Source of the DNA: Syngnathus acus
Taxonomy: Eukaryota > Chordata > Actinopteri > Syngnathiformes > Syngnathidae
DNA: 64,000 nucleotides
Assembly: GCF_901709675.1 (NCBI RefSeq)
Contig: NC_051087.1
Coordinates: forward strand, 8,954,884 to 9,018,883
Direction of reading: 5' to 3'
Numbering within the stretch: the first letter of the stretch is position 1; every line of letters starts with the position of its first letter. The position numbers were made by a program, and so were the translations under genes. Positions 45,561 through 58,299 of the stretch are shown here, one piece after another. The notes beneath the pieces are model-generated. The model searched no databases. It had not been told where the DNA came from and saw only the letters and a list, made by a program, of their open reading frames with translations.

Positions 45561-48500
45561 GAAAATTACATGCAAGTCATTACCTGGTGGATCCTTAATT
45601 GGTCGAAAACAATCCAAAACACTGGGGCTCAACTCTTTACACGCATTTAGTATTTTTGCACAGAAAGTTCGGGCTATTCGGCTTTCAGGTGAAATTGCAG
45701 AGTGAAACTAAATACAATATGTTTCTTTGAGGACTTGATTTGACCTCTAAACTTTTGAACTTACATGTCTTTTCAATCTACGTTTTGCGTGACCAAATTC
45801 ACAACAGGCTTTTTATTCAGTACAAAAAACAATAAATGTTGTGATTTAATTAAAAGTGGTATTTAAACCGTTTTCTTTATAAAGCATTATGACACTAGAG
45901 CAAGACACCTAACAATTAATCAACAAATCAGATTTGTAATTGCCAGGTATCGTTGACATCACCACGTCATTGTGTTTTCTCTGGGAAATGGCCACAGTTT
46001 GCAACAGAAAAAGCAACTGGGAGAGTCACCGAAGGATGGGACATCCTTAAAAAGTTTCATACGTTAAACATCTGCTGTGAATTTTGACATTCAACTCGAC
46101 ATTGAGATGACCAAAGTATGAAGGTACCGAAGCATTGAACTCTTGGACATCTGCATTGAAATGTGCAAAGGTCAAATAAAGTTTACTTGTAAGGATTATT
46201 GTGCATGTTTGGTTCATCCTGAATTTACACCTGGAAAGCTTCATATCCTGCATTTTTTGTTTTTTTTTAGGATCATGTATTTAATATTTTTAGACATAGT
46301 AACTACCCATGCTTACAAAATCAAAGTTCTTTCACCTTAAGAAACTGATGATGAACCTGACAACTCCATGTAAAAAAAAATATTCCAGCAAAATTAAGCA
46401 TTTACAGTTGCAGAAAAAAATGGCTACATAGTGTGCCTTCTTGTACCATGTGGCCATACCATACACAAACCTCAAAATGTCATATGTTGATAATTTGTCA
46501 TTTGTTAGATGACCATCCTAGCCTAACTAAAATAATGACTCTGAAACCCACTGTCTCACCAGTTGATAACTATTTTGGAAGATCTCATACTTGGACATAA
46601 TGTAATGTTAGGTTCTTAAAGGGGAAGTAAGCCCCAGAATTTTCTTTACAATATGTTCTTATGTGCCCCCACTAGTCTAAACACAGCATTCTGATTATTA
46701 TCGCAATGTCGAATATGAATTAAATTGGCAAAATCCACCTGTTTTTATCTATTTTGACAGAAAATGACATCACAGTCTCAGGTCACAACCAATCATGGCT
46801 GCCCCTGCACCCCTTGAGATGAATAAAACTGGGTGAATTTTTTGCTTAATGTATATTCCACAAATGCAATATTAATCAGAATAAGATTTGTCCAGCTTCA
46901 AGAAAATGTGAGTGTTGGCAAACAATCAACATCAAGAATCACATCTAAGTTCATAAAACTCAGGCAGAAAATAATTTGGTCAAACAGTTTTATACACTCT
47001 TTTACACACTCTTCGTTCACATATTGAAAAAAAAATAATGAAAAACTGTTTTGGGGATCATCTAAATAACACTAAAACAAAACTGCAATGCTCATAAGTG
47101 ACAAGAAGCCATCTTTATACAGTGTTCACAACAATTTAGTCTGCTTGCAGGTTTATTTCAATCATACTGAAAAATAAGGAGTAATGAAAATCATAACATT
47201 CACACTCAAATTGGCACGCATTGCATCAGTTGTGAGAATAGGCGTCTCATTTTCATAGTTTAATGGCAAAATCGAACACAAGCGCATGTATAAAAACAAT
47301 TAAGTGACAAACTGATTGCATATGTACAAACATTGAGTGCTTTGTGCAAAATGTGTACAGATAATGATCACGTGTTGATATAGGATAATGTGCACAAAAC
47401 ATACATAATACATCTCATGAGCATTAAACCAACGCATAAAGGAAAAAGCATTGTTGTCAAACAACGTTCATGTTTGCCTCAGTGAACAAAAAATAGAACA
47501 ACACTGAAATTAAGGCTTAATTATTGATAAGCTGTCCAGATTCATTTGGCAGACTAGGATTGTTTTGTTGCATCGAGTTTATGAAATGCCAGCAAAATGT
47601 TGATTTTGCTTATTCCTTATTTTTGTTTACCCAACAAAATGTGATTCATTGTGTGTTAAATTCAACAAGCATTTATTTTTTTATATATACGTATATATTT
47701 CTTTATTTATGTACTTATTTATTTTAAATAAAGGCCACTTCACTTTTTCTGCTCTTGCAATACATGCTTTCAATTAATCAATCGTGTCCTCTAAATGAGC
47801 AAAACTGAGGGACTTGAAGAAGAATGTTTTGAGTTATGTAATATATTCATTTGAAACATTTGTCAAATGAGTGATACTGAAATGAACAATGTGCTGCAAA
47901 AAAAATCAAATTAAACATTGTCTGTCTCTAAGATGTCAAGATACAGTCATGTCTCCATCATACATATTGGGAATTTAGCTTTGTTATTATCCAGTCCCAT
48001 ATTAGCGTGTGACACCTTTACAGTCATAAATAAAGCACAAAAACATGAAGAGAGAGAGGAAAAATAGAAACAGGAGCTGTTTTTGAGGGGTCATTCCGAG
48101 TCGGGCTCTGTGAAGACCATGTTTGTCTTCTATCCTGAAAGGTTTGGTGATGTACAGTATACTTTTATTCATGCATCAAATTTAGCAGATCTATGAAAAG
48201 ATTTGAAAAGAAACTTTTGACATCAGCTTTGGAATTTGCTCATTCAAGAATGAATTTAACTGACCCTGTAACCGGATATTCTCATTCGGCTTGGTCACGT
48301 GCATGTTGAGAGGCTAAAAGTTGATGAAAAGTGAAAATAAAAGCAAAGTAGACAAGGTTTTCACCCCATAAAGCACTTGGTGTGAACTTGACTATTGCGT
48401 CTCCAAAGTTTTGATACCGCAGAGAAATGAATGTACTTGCATTGTAATGATGTGATGCGTAACCACAGGCTCCACGCTGTTGTCACGGTTATAGTATTTT

Positions 48501-50529
48501 GTTCAGAAGGCACTAGTAGTACAGTTTGGAGGGCACAAGGGCGAAGGTAGAATATGATAAATCAATTCTGACAGTTGCTTTAATTCTGCACTTTTAAATA
48601 TATTGACAAGCTGAAATTTAAATGAATATTTTTGGATTACTTAGATCCACAGATTCCACGATTGTATGATGCGAGTTGAACACAATGTCTTTATTTTTAT
48701 AGATACAATTTTGTGCAGTTAAAAGTCAACACTTTGGGGGGGGGGGGGGTGTATTTGTGTGATTGCCAGACATGGATGTAATTTCGCTCTTATCAATGCG
48801 GGTTATTGCCCGATGCGCAGCAATCGGTTCAACGTGTGGCAAATTGATTTCCTCTTGTGCCTCATTGCTGCGATTATATCTGCATTATTGACTTCACGGA
48901 AAACTCTCTCACGCATGAAAGAAAACAAGTGCTTCGTTTGACGCAGACGCGATAATAACCGAGGCAGGCAGTTAATGCAGATTTGAAAAATGTGTACAAA
49001 TCTCACTAAGCAAAAGAAATGTAGATACTGTACATTTGCACAAAAGCATGTTTTCCCCCATCTGATCATACAACCGACATCTACTCTCACGCATTCTGAA
49101 AGGCAAACTCCTCACAAATACACTCATACCTGTAGGCACCACAAAACAACAAATTTAGGCTACGATGATCACACCATTAAAGTGGCACATTATTAAGTCT
49201 ATTGATACAGTAGAGGCCCCCCTCAATTAAGAGGCTGTGTCCCAAAACGACAATCACACAGAAAGATGGAGAAAACACTGAAATATTGAATAAATAGAAC
49301 AGGTGAACTGACCAATGTGTTATTTTCCTCTTCTAAGGCAATCAATGAATGTTCTGTGCTTTGAACCATCTTTGTCTACACAGTGACTGTCCCTCACATT
49401 CATACGACTCCACTCCACTCAAAATCTTTTCAATCCCGCTTGAAGTGACTGTTTACAGTTATCCACTGATGTCATCTGCTGTAATTCTGACTTTTTGCAG
49501 ATTTAGTCAAATAAGTAGAGGTTGTTGTGTGACCGTTATATTTGAACGTCAATGAGGACAATTTTCAAATCAATACGGGCCTAAAAAAGCACGTGCATAG
49601 GAAAGCTCTCGGGTCACAGTATCAAGTCTAGTTAAAGTGCCTTCCTGCCATTTGTGATGCTCCCTTTTTTGCCCTAATTTAAATCTTATTTTATTTTGTG
49701 CTTTTGATTTGATTTTGTGAGAGGAAATACATTTTGTTTGAGATATTTCACTTCTAAAAACAAGTGGTAGTGGAAGAAAGAAAAAAAAAAAACATTGTGC
49801 AAGACCTGTGCATTTCCATCAAAATCGAATCCACGCAGTCTACTTTGTAGCATATTCTCTTAAAATGTGAGCACAAGTGAATACTGTATATAGCCCTCAT
49901 GTCAAAGTAGAATACATAGAAAAAGTTAACACTGCTTCATGTGATTCCCTCATTCTTCCCATAATTCCCTGCTCAGCCTGTAATGCTGCATTGGCACCTA
50001 TTAGGAATCTAAAATGATTTTCCCTTTAGTAAGATTTAGATCAAGTTAGAATGATATGGCACAACTATCGTTATTTTTTTTGCACTGAAAAGAAAAGTGT
50101 CATGTAAGAAACCACAGAGTGTTCGTCAGTCTACATGTGGGGAAAACCAAAACACACACAAAGACTTAAAACTTTGTTCGGTATTCATAATTGTTCTGCT
50201 CTAGTCCTGAAGGCACTTAATGACAATGTGAATTTAAAAAAAAAAAAAAACTATACCAACAAAATATGGTTTTGCCCCTTTCGCCCGTCATCCTTCTTCT
50301 CTACTGTGCTCAACACAGGTTCAGTCTACCCAAACATTAAATTCCATTTAACAACGTGAGTCGCGATTTTTCCTCTTTTACCTCAACCATCTTCCTCTTC
50401 TTCGGGACTTGCCAAGAGAAAAGGACATATGCCTGGACAAGCAAACGGCCCTGGAGTAATAGCAGCTCGGGGCAGCAGCGGGGAAAGAAAAAAAAAACAA
50501 AACAAATCGGGATGGGAGGATTAAGAGGA
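45561..50529. other. crebbp-adcy9 intergenic region and probable adcy9 3' UTR
   Basis: AT-rich. A minus-strand AATAAA at 47152-47157 could end the adcy9 transcript, implying a 3' UTR of about 3.4 kb, in line with the long UTR of other vertebrates; this is inference. Copy B of the dispersed repeat is at 46617-46960 and a poly(G) run of 14 lies near 48737. No coding exon is recognised. Confidence 0.45.
46617..46960 (+). repeat. Dispersed repeat, copy B
   Basis: Begins TAAAGGGGAAGTAAGCCCC and shares with 7806-8185, in order, the TTTCTTTACAAT block, the ACACAGCATTCTG block, GACATCACAGTCTCAGGT, GAGATGAATAAAACTGGGT and a CAAATGCAATAT tail. Diverged, without coding capacity. Confidence 0.6.
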
Positions 50530-51531
50530 TCAGAGGCGGGAATAAAACTCCTCATTGAGTCTTGTTAGCTCATCTGCCTCCTCGCCGATATACTCTTCAC
50601 TTGACTGCGCCTGAGGGGCCATTTGTGCACCTTCTGAGGTCACAAGGTCAGAAGTAGGGCGAAGGAAGTGACGGTCTTTGGTGGACGATTCCCCGGCTTG
50701 CTGTGAAGGGTCCCTATATCCTTCCTTTCCCGTTTCTGTGGACGAAGCCGAGACGGTCTTGGGCCTCACTGCGCATTCGAAGTGCGGCGGAGGTGTGGAC
50801 GGAGAGGAGGGAGGCCGGGTGGGCGCTGCCTGGGCAACATTTGATATTGTGTTTGTCACTGATGCCGCTGGTGAGGGTCCTACCCTGGCACTGAGCTCCT
50901 GTTGATCTTGGCACATACACTCGCCATTTTTAGGGAACAGAAAGGTCCTCATTTGGCCTTTTCCTTTCACATTCACAGTACCCCTGTAATCAAACTCCAA
51001 GCCCATGGCGCTGAGCGCAGCGTGGCTTTCTTCGCTCACCTGCACCCGACACTCCACACCGGTGGAGTCCATGCGGCTGGCGATGTTGACCGTGTCTCCC
51101 CAGATGTCGTACAGCAGCTTAGTGGTGCCGATCACCCCCGCCGTCAGCGGCCCGTGGTTGAATCCTATGCGGAGCTTGAAACCGAAGCCCAGCATGTTTT
51201 TGTTGAAGTCGTCCAGTACTCCCATCATCTCCAGGGCAAAGTTGAAGAGCGCTCTCAGGTGAGCGTGCGTAGAGTCCTCTTCATTCTCTGCTAGTTGCTG
51301 GACATTCAGTCCAGATGCCGCCATGTAGGTGGCGCCGATTGTCTTGATTTTTTCCACGCTCTTGAATTCGGGTTTTCGAAGGAGCTCATCAAAATCTCCA
51401 ATTAGCTCATTGAGGACACGGTAGCATTCTTTGCCACCCTCGTAGCTCTCCTCATAGAACTCGCTGAAGTTTACGATACTGGCAAAGATCACGGCCACAC
51501 TGTCGTGGTTTTTGGAGTAGCTCTGTGTTAC
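50530..51531 (-). CDS. adcy9: adcy9 last exon: C2 catalytic domain and C-terminal tail
   Basis: A 1002-nt exon encoding 333 residues. The class III cyclase C2 half is clear: FASIVNFSEFYEE, the adenine-binding Lys in KIKTIGATYMA, GFNHGPLTAGVIGTTKLLYD, and DIWGDTVNIASRMD with the Asn and Arg that stabilise the transition state. C2 lacks the metal-binding Asp pair, as expected, since these are in C1. The tail after FLFPKNGE is about 125 residues, low-complexity and divergent from mammals. Confidence 0.95.
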   Translation of the reverse strand, partial: VTQSYSKNHDSVAVIFASIVNFSEFYEESYEGGKECYRVLNELIGDFDELLRKPEFKSVEKIKTIGATYMAASGLNVQQLAENEEDSTHAHLRALFNFALEMMGVLDDFNKNMLGFGFKLRIGFNHGPLTAGVIGTTKLLYDIWGDTVNIASRMDSTGVECRVQVSEESHAALSAMGLEFDYRGTVNVKGKGQMRTFLFPKNGECMCQDQQELSARVGPSPAASVTNTISNVAQAAPTRPPSSPSTPPPHFECAVRPKTVSASSTETGKEGYRDPSQQAGESSTKDRHFLRPTSDLVTSEGAQMAPQAQSSEEYIGEEADELTRLNEEFYSRL

Positions 51532-54500
51532 CTGGGTACAATTAAACGATTAAGTATTAGAGGTGTGTACTTCATCGTCACAGCAATCAAGCAAATATTT
51601 CTGGGTGACAATTTTGGCAAACACCTTGAGCTGGTCAGCTACATGGATGGGGATTATGTTGCCAAGTAACCACTCCGCCTGGTCCCTCATCGTCTGAATC
51701 TTGAAGCGGTGCTTGTCGGCCTCCACGTTGCCATGGTAATGCAAACGATAGCTGACCTCAAACTCACGGTTTAGGAACCAGACGAGGAGAAGAAGCAGGA
51801 AGAAGGCAAGAACCGCTTCGGGCACCAGAAGATTGTGAGGTCTTAGAGATGCGTCATGGTCTGATTGTGAAGTTGACCCAACATTTGGTAATATGGAACT
51901 GTTTGATCTGAGGGACAAAAGACATTGAATCATTACCAAGTGCTTCAAATCATACTGTAGCAAACAATGAATTTTGAGGAAACATTTTTAACAAGCTTGC
52001 TTTGTTGTCTGCTGTTGTGAAATAAAAACTCATACGTAGTCTGTGACTAACTAGAAAATAAATCCATACAGTTAACTGGGTGCACTTTGTGACACTGTCC
52101 CAAACTTATAAAGACTATAAGGTTCTTTTTAGGTAGCATTTTATCATAGTGTATTTTCCACGTAATTGTGAAAAACCGAACTGCCGTTCATAACTACACA
52201 TAAACTTCAAAACATAAATATTCTTGGGGGTGCCGTATCATCTTCAAGACCATTTTATTCTATGAATTATTATAGCTGATACTGCACCCTTGTGAAAAGT
52301 TAAAATCAGACACAGAAAAACAAAAATTTGTAAAAACAAAAATGGCCAGGAAGATCAGCTATCTCAAGTATACCAATCGAGATGCGACGGGTTGATCAAA
52401 AATGCAGGCTGTATGTGTCATTATTAACACAAGTCACATTTAGCAGCCATTACTGCTGGTGTACGGAGAAAGTGACAAGGAGAGAGGGCTTGGGTGGAAT
52501 AATAAGACTGAAATCTGCAGTTAAGAAAACTATAAAAAGCAAGCCATTGCGCCTGTTGACCCTGGAAATGTCACTCATCCATGAGATACACCTCTGTTGC
52601 CATGGAAACACTCACCCATGAACCGGTAAATTGTTATTACTGGAGCTGAAAGAGAGAAAGTGTTGTCAATCAGAACTGCAATCATGTAACACGCACACAC
52701 ACAAACCAGGACACTAATAACGCAACAGAGTATTATCAATTTTACAAATACAGATTTTCACTTGGAGAAAAACTGATATGACTGAGTTGTATGAGTACAC
52801 AATTTAGCTGTAGTAGCTTGATAGAAACATTTAATTATGATATACTATATTATACACTTATTTTCATAATTACAGCCTATATGCTGATTTCTTGGCATGC
52901 ACGTCCTCCTTGACGACCACGACGGCACAATGCCCCCCTTCAAACTTCTCAGAATTCGCCTTTTACAGAAGGCGTGGTACAACTATTACAAGCATACTGT
53001 GTGCACCTGTACCTGTGCAAGGGGCTATAAAGCAACAGCAACATGGCGATCCCTGTAGCAGTGGCCAAGACCGAACGCATCCAAAAACTGAGTTGACAGA
53101 AGTTGCAGTACTGGATGATGGCGATGATAGTGGCACAGCATAAGAACATTGTCAGCTAGAAGAAAGAGGAGGCAAAAAGGAATTCAGCTTCACCGACCAG
53201 TAACGTCTTATAGACCATGTACAGTGAATCCTGAGATTTGTTTCTAAATACATGCTACATATTTGAAGATATTTGGGTCAAACCTCAGTTTTCAGTAACT
53301 AAGTTACAATCACCTATTTCTACCATATAATCAGGCAAATAGCTAACTCGCTATGTCCACACCTCTGAAAATGCCTCTTCCCATGATCGAATTTATGTGG
53401 TTACTTAAATTCCCAAGTGCTATTTATTTTGTGTTACTCAGGCTAATGTAAAATGTTGGAACAGAAAGCCTTGTGATTATAACTACCAACAAGTATGTGC
53501 GCAAATGTCCGTCGTGTCGTATGAGCCACGGGCTGAATGACGTGCGCTACTGTGCTTAATAAACATTTGACTTTCCCTTTGGTGTCTGCTATGTGGAACT
53601 ACACACACCCACGTAACACCAAGTGCGGAGGTGACGCCGTGGACGAGAAAGTCTTTGGAATCTTGTCAGCTCGTGAGGCTAGTTGTTCTGCTCAGGGCAT
53701 GCAAAGTCTCGCAGCGACTGTGTGGGTTATATTCCAGCCACCTGAGGCCCTAAATCAGGGGTGTCAAACTCATTTTTTTCACGGGCCGCATTGTCGTCAT
53801 AGCTTCTTTCGGAGGGCCATTATGACTGTCAACCCAAATAAATGTATGAGCACCTCATATCATATACAGTAAAAGCTACAAAACAAACTCGTTTTCAAAT
53901 CAGACGAGTAAAAACTGGTCAAATATTTAAAAGAAGATATTAAAAGTGAAGACAATTTGCAATTCTAGTAATGACACGAATTTGATGCACAATTTGTCTT
54001 CGCGGGCCACATAAAATGATGTGGCGGCCGTATCTGGCCCCTGGGCCTTGAGTTTGACACCTGTGCCCTAAGTGGATACATATTTTCGCAGCTCAAACAT
54101 GGGGGGATGTAAGCAAAGAGTACAATTCCCAATATTTAGGAGATAGGCGTATTTTTGTGATTAATGGTGTGCAAATAACTGAACTCTTGTTTCTACGATG
54201 CGCCATCTTATGCCCCACTTCAAGCAGTGTCGAGTCCTATTCATCGAAAATCTTATTATCAACGCTCCTTCAAACTATCCACTTTGCTCAGCAAGCTCAA
54301 TCGATAAAAACCACACAATGTGCTAGTCAAGTGCATGACTCAATTTAGCAGAATTCGGAATCACGATTCACATCTGATCATATTTACCTTTTTTTTAGTA
54401 CAAATCCTACTTCCAATTCAGTTGGGAAGTACAGTAAAACACAATTAAAACTAGGGCTAGGGTTTACCTGAAGAGGTAGCTGAATCCCGTAGGTCATGTG

Positions 54501-57500
54501 GGACAAGACCGAGACAGCCGGTAGGGAGACCAACACGGCCCCAATCATGTGACGAGCAGCCCAGCCAGATACCACCAGAATTAGGGAGCGGGTGCAGTTC
54601 ATCACTTCCTCCAGATAGAAGGCCATGCTACAAGAGAGGAGATGTGACCGTCAGTCTCGTTCACAGAAAATGCATAACCCCTCATCAATTGTAGGCTCAC
54701 CGTATCGACAGCACCAGAGAGGCCAGTTCCAGCAGGCCAGCCAGAGGGGCCACAGCAAGTGATGCCGAAGATGGGGGCCCCACGGTGGATGAGCTCACCA
54801 ATGGGGGAAGAAAACACGCCAGGGTGAGGGCCAAGAAGATAAAACAGCTCAGAAGAACGTCAAGGAACGAGCTGAACGTGCAGCTTGCAAAGGTCTGTTC
54901 TTGGACTTGATTTTTCACCTAAAGGAGAAGAGCGAGAGAAGTGAACGGCCCGAAAGCCTGACTGCGTCATGCATCACAGTTGCTTCCTTGCTTTACATCC
55001 ATTTCTAAATACTGACATACATGAAACATATGGAACGGTCTTCAAGTAAGGACATTCTTCTTCTACTACTATTACTGTGAGTGACCCTGTAAAATGCTGT
55101 AATAGTAGTTATCGTCACAGAGGACAAAGAATATATACCAATAATGTATTGTAAATTTCTGAAAGGTTTCTGAAATTGCAACAGTCGATTCTTAACAGTA
55201 GTACTTAAATGGTGTTTTCCACATACGTAAGGATTAGGCCAAACTGTCATTTGGTTAAAAGTACATGGTATGAACTTTATGTTTAGCTCCACGATAAACT
55301 TCACCCAGGTGTATCAGCAAAATGATGACTCGTATCTCGAAAAACCCATAAGTCAGGTCACTTGTACATTGTAAGGAGAAAAAATAGGAACATAAAAATG
55401 GGTCATTCAACCGCAAGGTTCAAGGCTACTTACAAATCAGCGTGGAAGTAGGACGCCTAAAGAGGTCAAACTTCAAAATGTTCCAAGCCAAAACAAAAAC
55501 ACATGGCAACTATGATATGCTTAAATTAGCTTTTTTTTGTAAAGAGACAATCTGACTGTCAATCAAACAATGCTCAAGAAGGTAAGTGCAGACATCTAGT
55601 ATAACCAATAATTAGAGATACATATATACTGGTAGTTTATTTTGACTTTCAGTTCACATCACCACTTTTGTCTAATGTCAGACAAAAGAGCCATCTTAAT
55701 GAATTAATTCATCTTGTAGAACTCGAAAGCACTATTTGGGTGTACTCTTGCGCATGAGATGTGGCCTGAAGATAAACAATATGAAGACGGCTATAAGAAG
55801 CTGAGCTGCATGTGGCAGCTCCTTCTGGCAGCATAATCGTCTCAAACAAGAATGTCATGAAACAAGAGCTCAAAACATCCTAGTAATTATAATCGTTTGA
55901 AAACAACAATTCATTATTTTCTCCATAGTGTGGTAGTATTTTGATTTTTTTGTGTGAAATTGCCATCTGTATGCACCTTTCAAGTTAGGGCACAATCAAA
56001 GTTCTCATTTGAAATTTTCACTAAACATGTCAAATTTCAGACGTTCCTGGTTTCCCTGCTGCAATAAAATACACAGATTGAAAATGACAACGTGGATTAT
56101 TTAGTACTACTGGCGCAACAGCAGGGGGCCACATGCTTGTGACGTGCATGGCCTCTTTGTGGCCACCCACTGGGCCTTTTCCTTGGAAACAAGTGAAAAC
56201 AACTGCAAACCTCTATTGCATGGGGCAATACATAAGACGGAGACATTTTCATAGCTTGTCTTGGAAAATGATGTGTGTGATGTAATATGTTGATACCTCG
56301 TCCTTGTAGCTGCTGCGATAGGCTGTCTCCAAGGGTCGGTCTAGAAAGTTGAGGCTGATCTTGTTGATGGGTGGTTTGAAAAAATAATCCTTCATCAGAC
56401 TGGAAACAGAGGAGCAAGACCAACTATATAAGTATACAATATATCCAAGAGAAAATAGCACACCTAACATGAAGAGCGCTTATTTCATCACTTGACACTA
56501 TCAGAAGAAGAATAATGACAATGGTTTAGAACACAGGTGTCAAACTCAAGGCCCGGGGGCCAGATACGGCCCGCCACATCATTTTATGTGGCCCGCGAAG
56601 ACAAATTGTGCATCAAATTCGTGTGTCATTACTAGAATTGCAAGTTGTCTTCACTTTTAATATCTTCTTTTAAATATTTGACTAGTTTTTACTCGTCTGA
56701 TTTGAAGACGAGTTTGTTTTGTAGCTTTTACTGTATGTAATATGAGGTGCTCATACATTTATTTGGGTCGACAGTCATAATGGCCCTCCGAAAGAAGCTA
56801 TGACGACAATGCGGCCCGTGAAAAAAAAAAAAGAGTTTGACACCCCTAGTTTAGAACATTTGAAGTCATGTCTGACTGGCATCGGCGGGTGAGAAATTCC
56901 ACTTGCTCACCTGTCTTCTCTGATAACATCCACAAAGTGAGCATCGCTCTTTTCTCGAAAATTCTTGGCACGCAGCTGAATAAGAGCAGAGTGCTCCATG
57001 CCTGTTCCCGGTGGTCCGGCGCCAACTGCCATAGCAACACTGGCGCCGGTCATCGTGCTTGTGCTCGTCTTTTTTTCTTTCTCCTGAAGCATGTCGCACA
57101 ATGAGCTCTGACTTGCCCTCACCGGATCATCCAGTGGGGGGCTCAGGAGGCCGTTGGCCGTTCGGAGGCTGTTAGCAGCGAGGAACTGGAGAAAGAAGAC
57201 GAAGAGATACAAGGACATGGGCATGAAGGGGTGACGGACACATTCAAAGTTGCTGAGATTGAGTGCTTGCGCGTGTGCTCCACCTTAGCGCCGCTTATCT
57301 TGCGCTCATCCTGGCAGCCGTTGAGCACAGCCACTTCATCACCCTGTTCAGACATCACCTCAAGGCGGGAAGCACATGGATGCTGCACAACAAAGGAAGT
57401 GAACTTTACACATGAATGCTTTGGCTTCAGGACTTTATTTACATTTGCTCAGTGTGGGTCGCAAGACTTGTCTTGTTGCATTGAGGAGATGTAGCTTCGG

Positions 57501-58299
57501 GTTATGATTTTAGTCTGTGACAACAAAGTAACGGAACTGTTTTTGGCCTAGCCAGAGCCCCGACTAAACCGATTAACCACTTCTGAGAAATCTGAAAATG
57601 GCTGTACAGGGGTGCATTGACGCCCCCCACGAAACTTGATGGAGCGTGAGAAATACTGCAAGGAATGGGCACAATGTCCCCAAAATGGTTGTAGTACCAA
57701 GCTTGCCTCGGCCTCCTACTAGAGAAGTTAATCTGCATGCGTGCAGCCAAAGCTTCTCTGGGTATCTTCACCAATCATTTTTAAAATCCGCCATTCTCAG
57801 TTTTGCCATTCAATGTGTGTCAGGGGCAAAAAGCTAAGTTTGACTCGCAAACTGTGAGGCAAAACCGACATTTCTGAACCTTGGAGATGTAAAAAATTAG
57901 TTAACATATTCCTCCTAAAGACTATATCACTTTGTGGACTTTTCTATAGTATTAGTATTTCACGAGTGGTTCATAACCCACTATTAGAGAATCAGCATTC
58001 CCAGCATGCTTTACAGCAGTTCCAATTAACACTTGTTACTGTGTTTAATGTGTTATATTGAACAGACAGACTATATGTATTCTTTTTTTTGTTTTTATTA
58101 TGACCTACCCCGGTCATGTCTGGTGGTTGGTTGGGCAACAAGGGTTCAGCAGCTTGGATACCCCCGTGGATGATTTCAGGAGCGTGGTACTGTGTACAGA
58201 CGGGCAGGCTCATCCCAACAAAATCACTTCCCGGATGAGAACAGCCGCACTGCGCATCATGTCCAAACTTCCTTCCTGAGATCAGGTAGGTTTTCAAAC
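50530..58299 (-). CDS. adcy9: Adenylate cyclase type 9 (partial, 5' end beyond window)
   Basis: Ten exons, 5' to 3': 58109-58299, 57284-57382, 56911-57185, 56297-56399, 54701-54918, 54468-54627, 53013-53155, 52616-52645, 51625-51907, 50530-51531. They join in phase into 833 codons before the stop; human ADCY9 has 1353 aa, so about 520 residues (N-terminus, first six membrane helices and C1a catalytic half) lie in a large exon past 64000. The first exon here opens with GLKTYLISG, the end of C1a. C1b, the second membrane block and the C2 catalytic domain follow. The enzyme makes cAMP from ATP at the plasma membrane under G-protein control and is the forskolin-insensitive isoform in mammals. In human it also lies next to CREBBP on the same strand. 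Confidence 0.95.
51625..54918 (-). CDS. adcy9: adcy9 exons for the second membrane block
   Basis: Exons 54701-54918, 54468-54627, 53013-53155, 52616-52645, 51625-51907 encode helices 7-12: hydrophobic stretches include LLSCFIFLALTLACFLPPLV, the block ending LELASLVLSI, GAVLVSLPAVSVL, FLCCATIIAII, ATGIAMLLLLY and VLAFFLLLLLVWFL. The last extracellular loop carries an Asn-Ser-Ser glycosylation sequon. The final segment has EVSYRLHYHG and the conserved lead-in to C2. Confidence 0.9.
52616..52645 (-). CDS. adcy9: adcy9 30-nt microexon (probable)
   Basis: A polypyrimidine tract plus CAG acceptor precedes it and a strong GTGAGT donor follows. It enters and leaves in phase 2, matching both neighbours, and adds ten residues (SSSNNNLPVH with the next codon split) to the last extracellular loop. 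Skipping it would also keep the frame, so it may be alternative. Confidence 0.6.
53756..54063 (+). mobile_element. hAT-type MITE, copy 1 (adcy9 intron)
   Basis: Terminal repeats CAGGGGTGTCAAACTC and, inverted, CAGGTGTCAAACTCAAGGCC. The interior carries GGGCCGCATTGTCG and a TACAGTAAAAGCTAC core. GCCCTAA occurs on both flanks, consistent with an 8-bp target duplication of the hAT superfamily. No transposase. Confidence 0.8.
56297..58299 (-). CDS. adcy9: adcy9 exons for the end of C1a and the C1b region
   Basis: Exons 58109-58299, 57284-57382, 56911-57185, 56297-56399. They encode GLKTYLISG, then a variable Cys- and Ser-rich C1b linker with NGCQDE and NGLLSPP conserved with mammals, then REKSDAHFVDVIRED and DYFFKPPINKISLNFLD before the seventh helix. 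C1b is the isoform-specific regulatory part of the enzyme. Confidence 0.9.
56533..56849 (-). mobile_element. hAT-type MITE, copy 2 (adcy9 intron), inverted
   Basis: Same family as 53756-54063 but in opposite orientation and nearly identical over its length. The 8-bp target duplication TTTAGAAC is perfect (56525-56532 and 56850-56857). Confidence 0.88.

Noticed and set aside
45061-45705. 214-codon plus-strand frame upstream of crebbp
   Set aside because: It begins in a poly(A) run, crosses the CpG-rich crebbp 5' region where long chance frames are common, and resembles no family. An antisense transcript is possible, but a protein is not supported.
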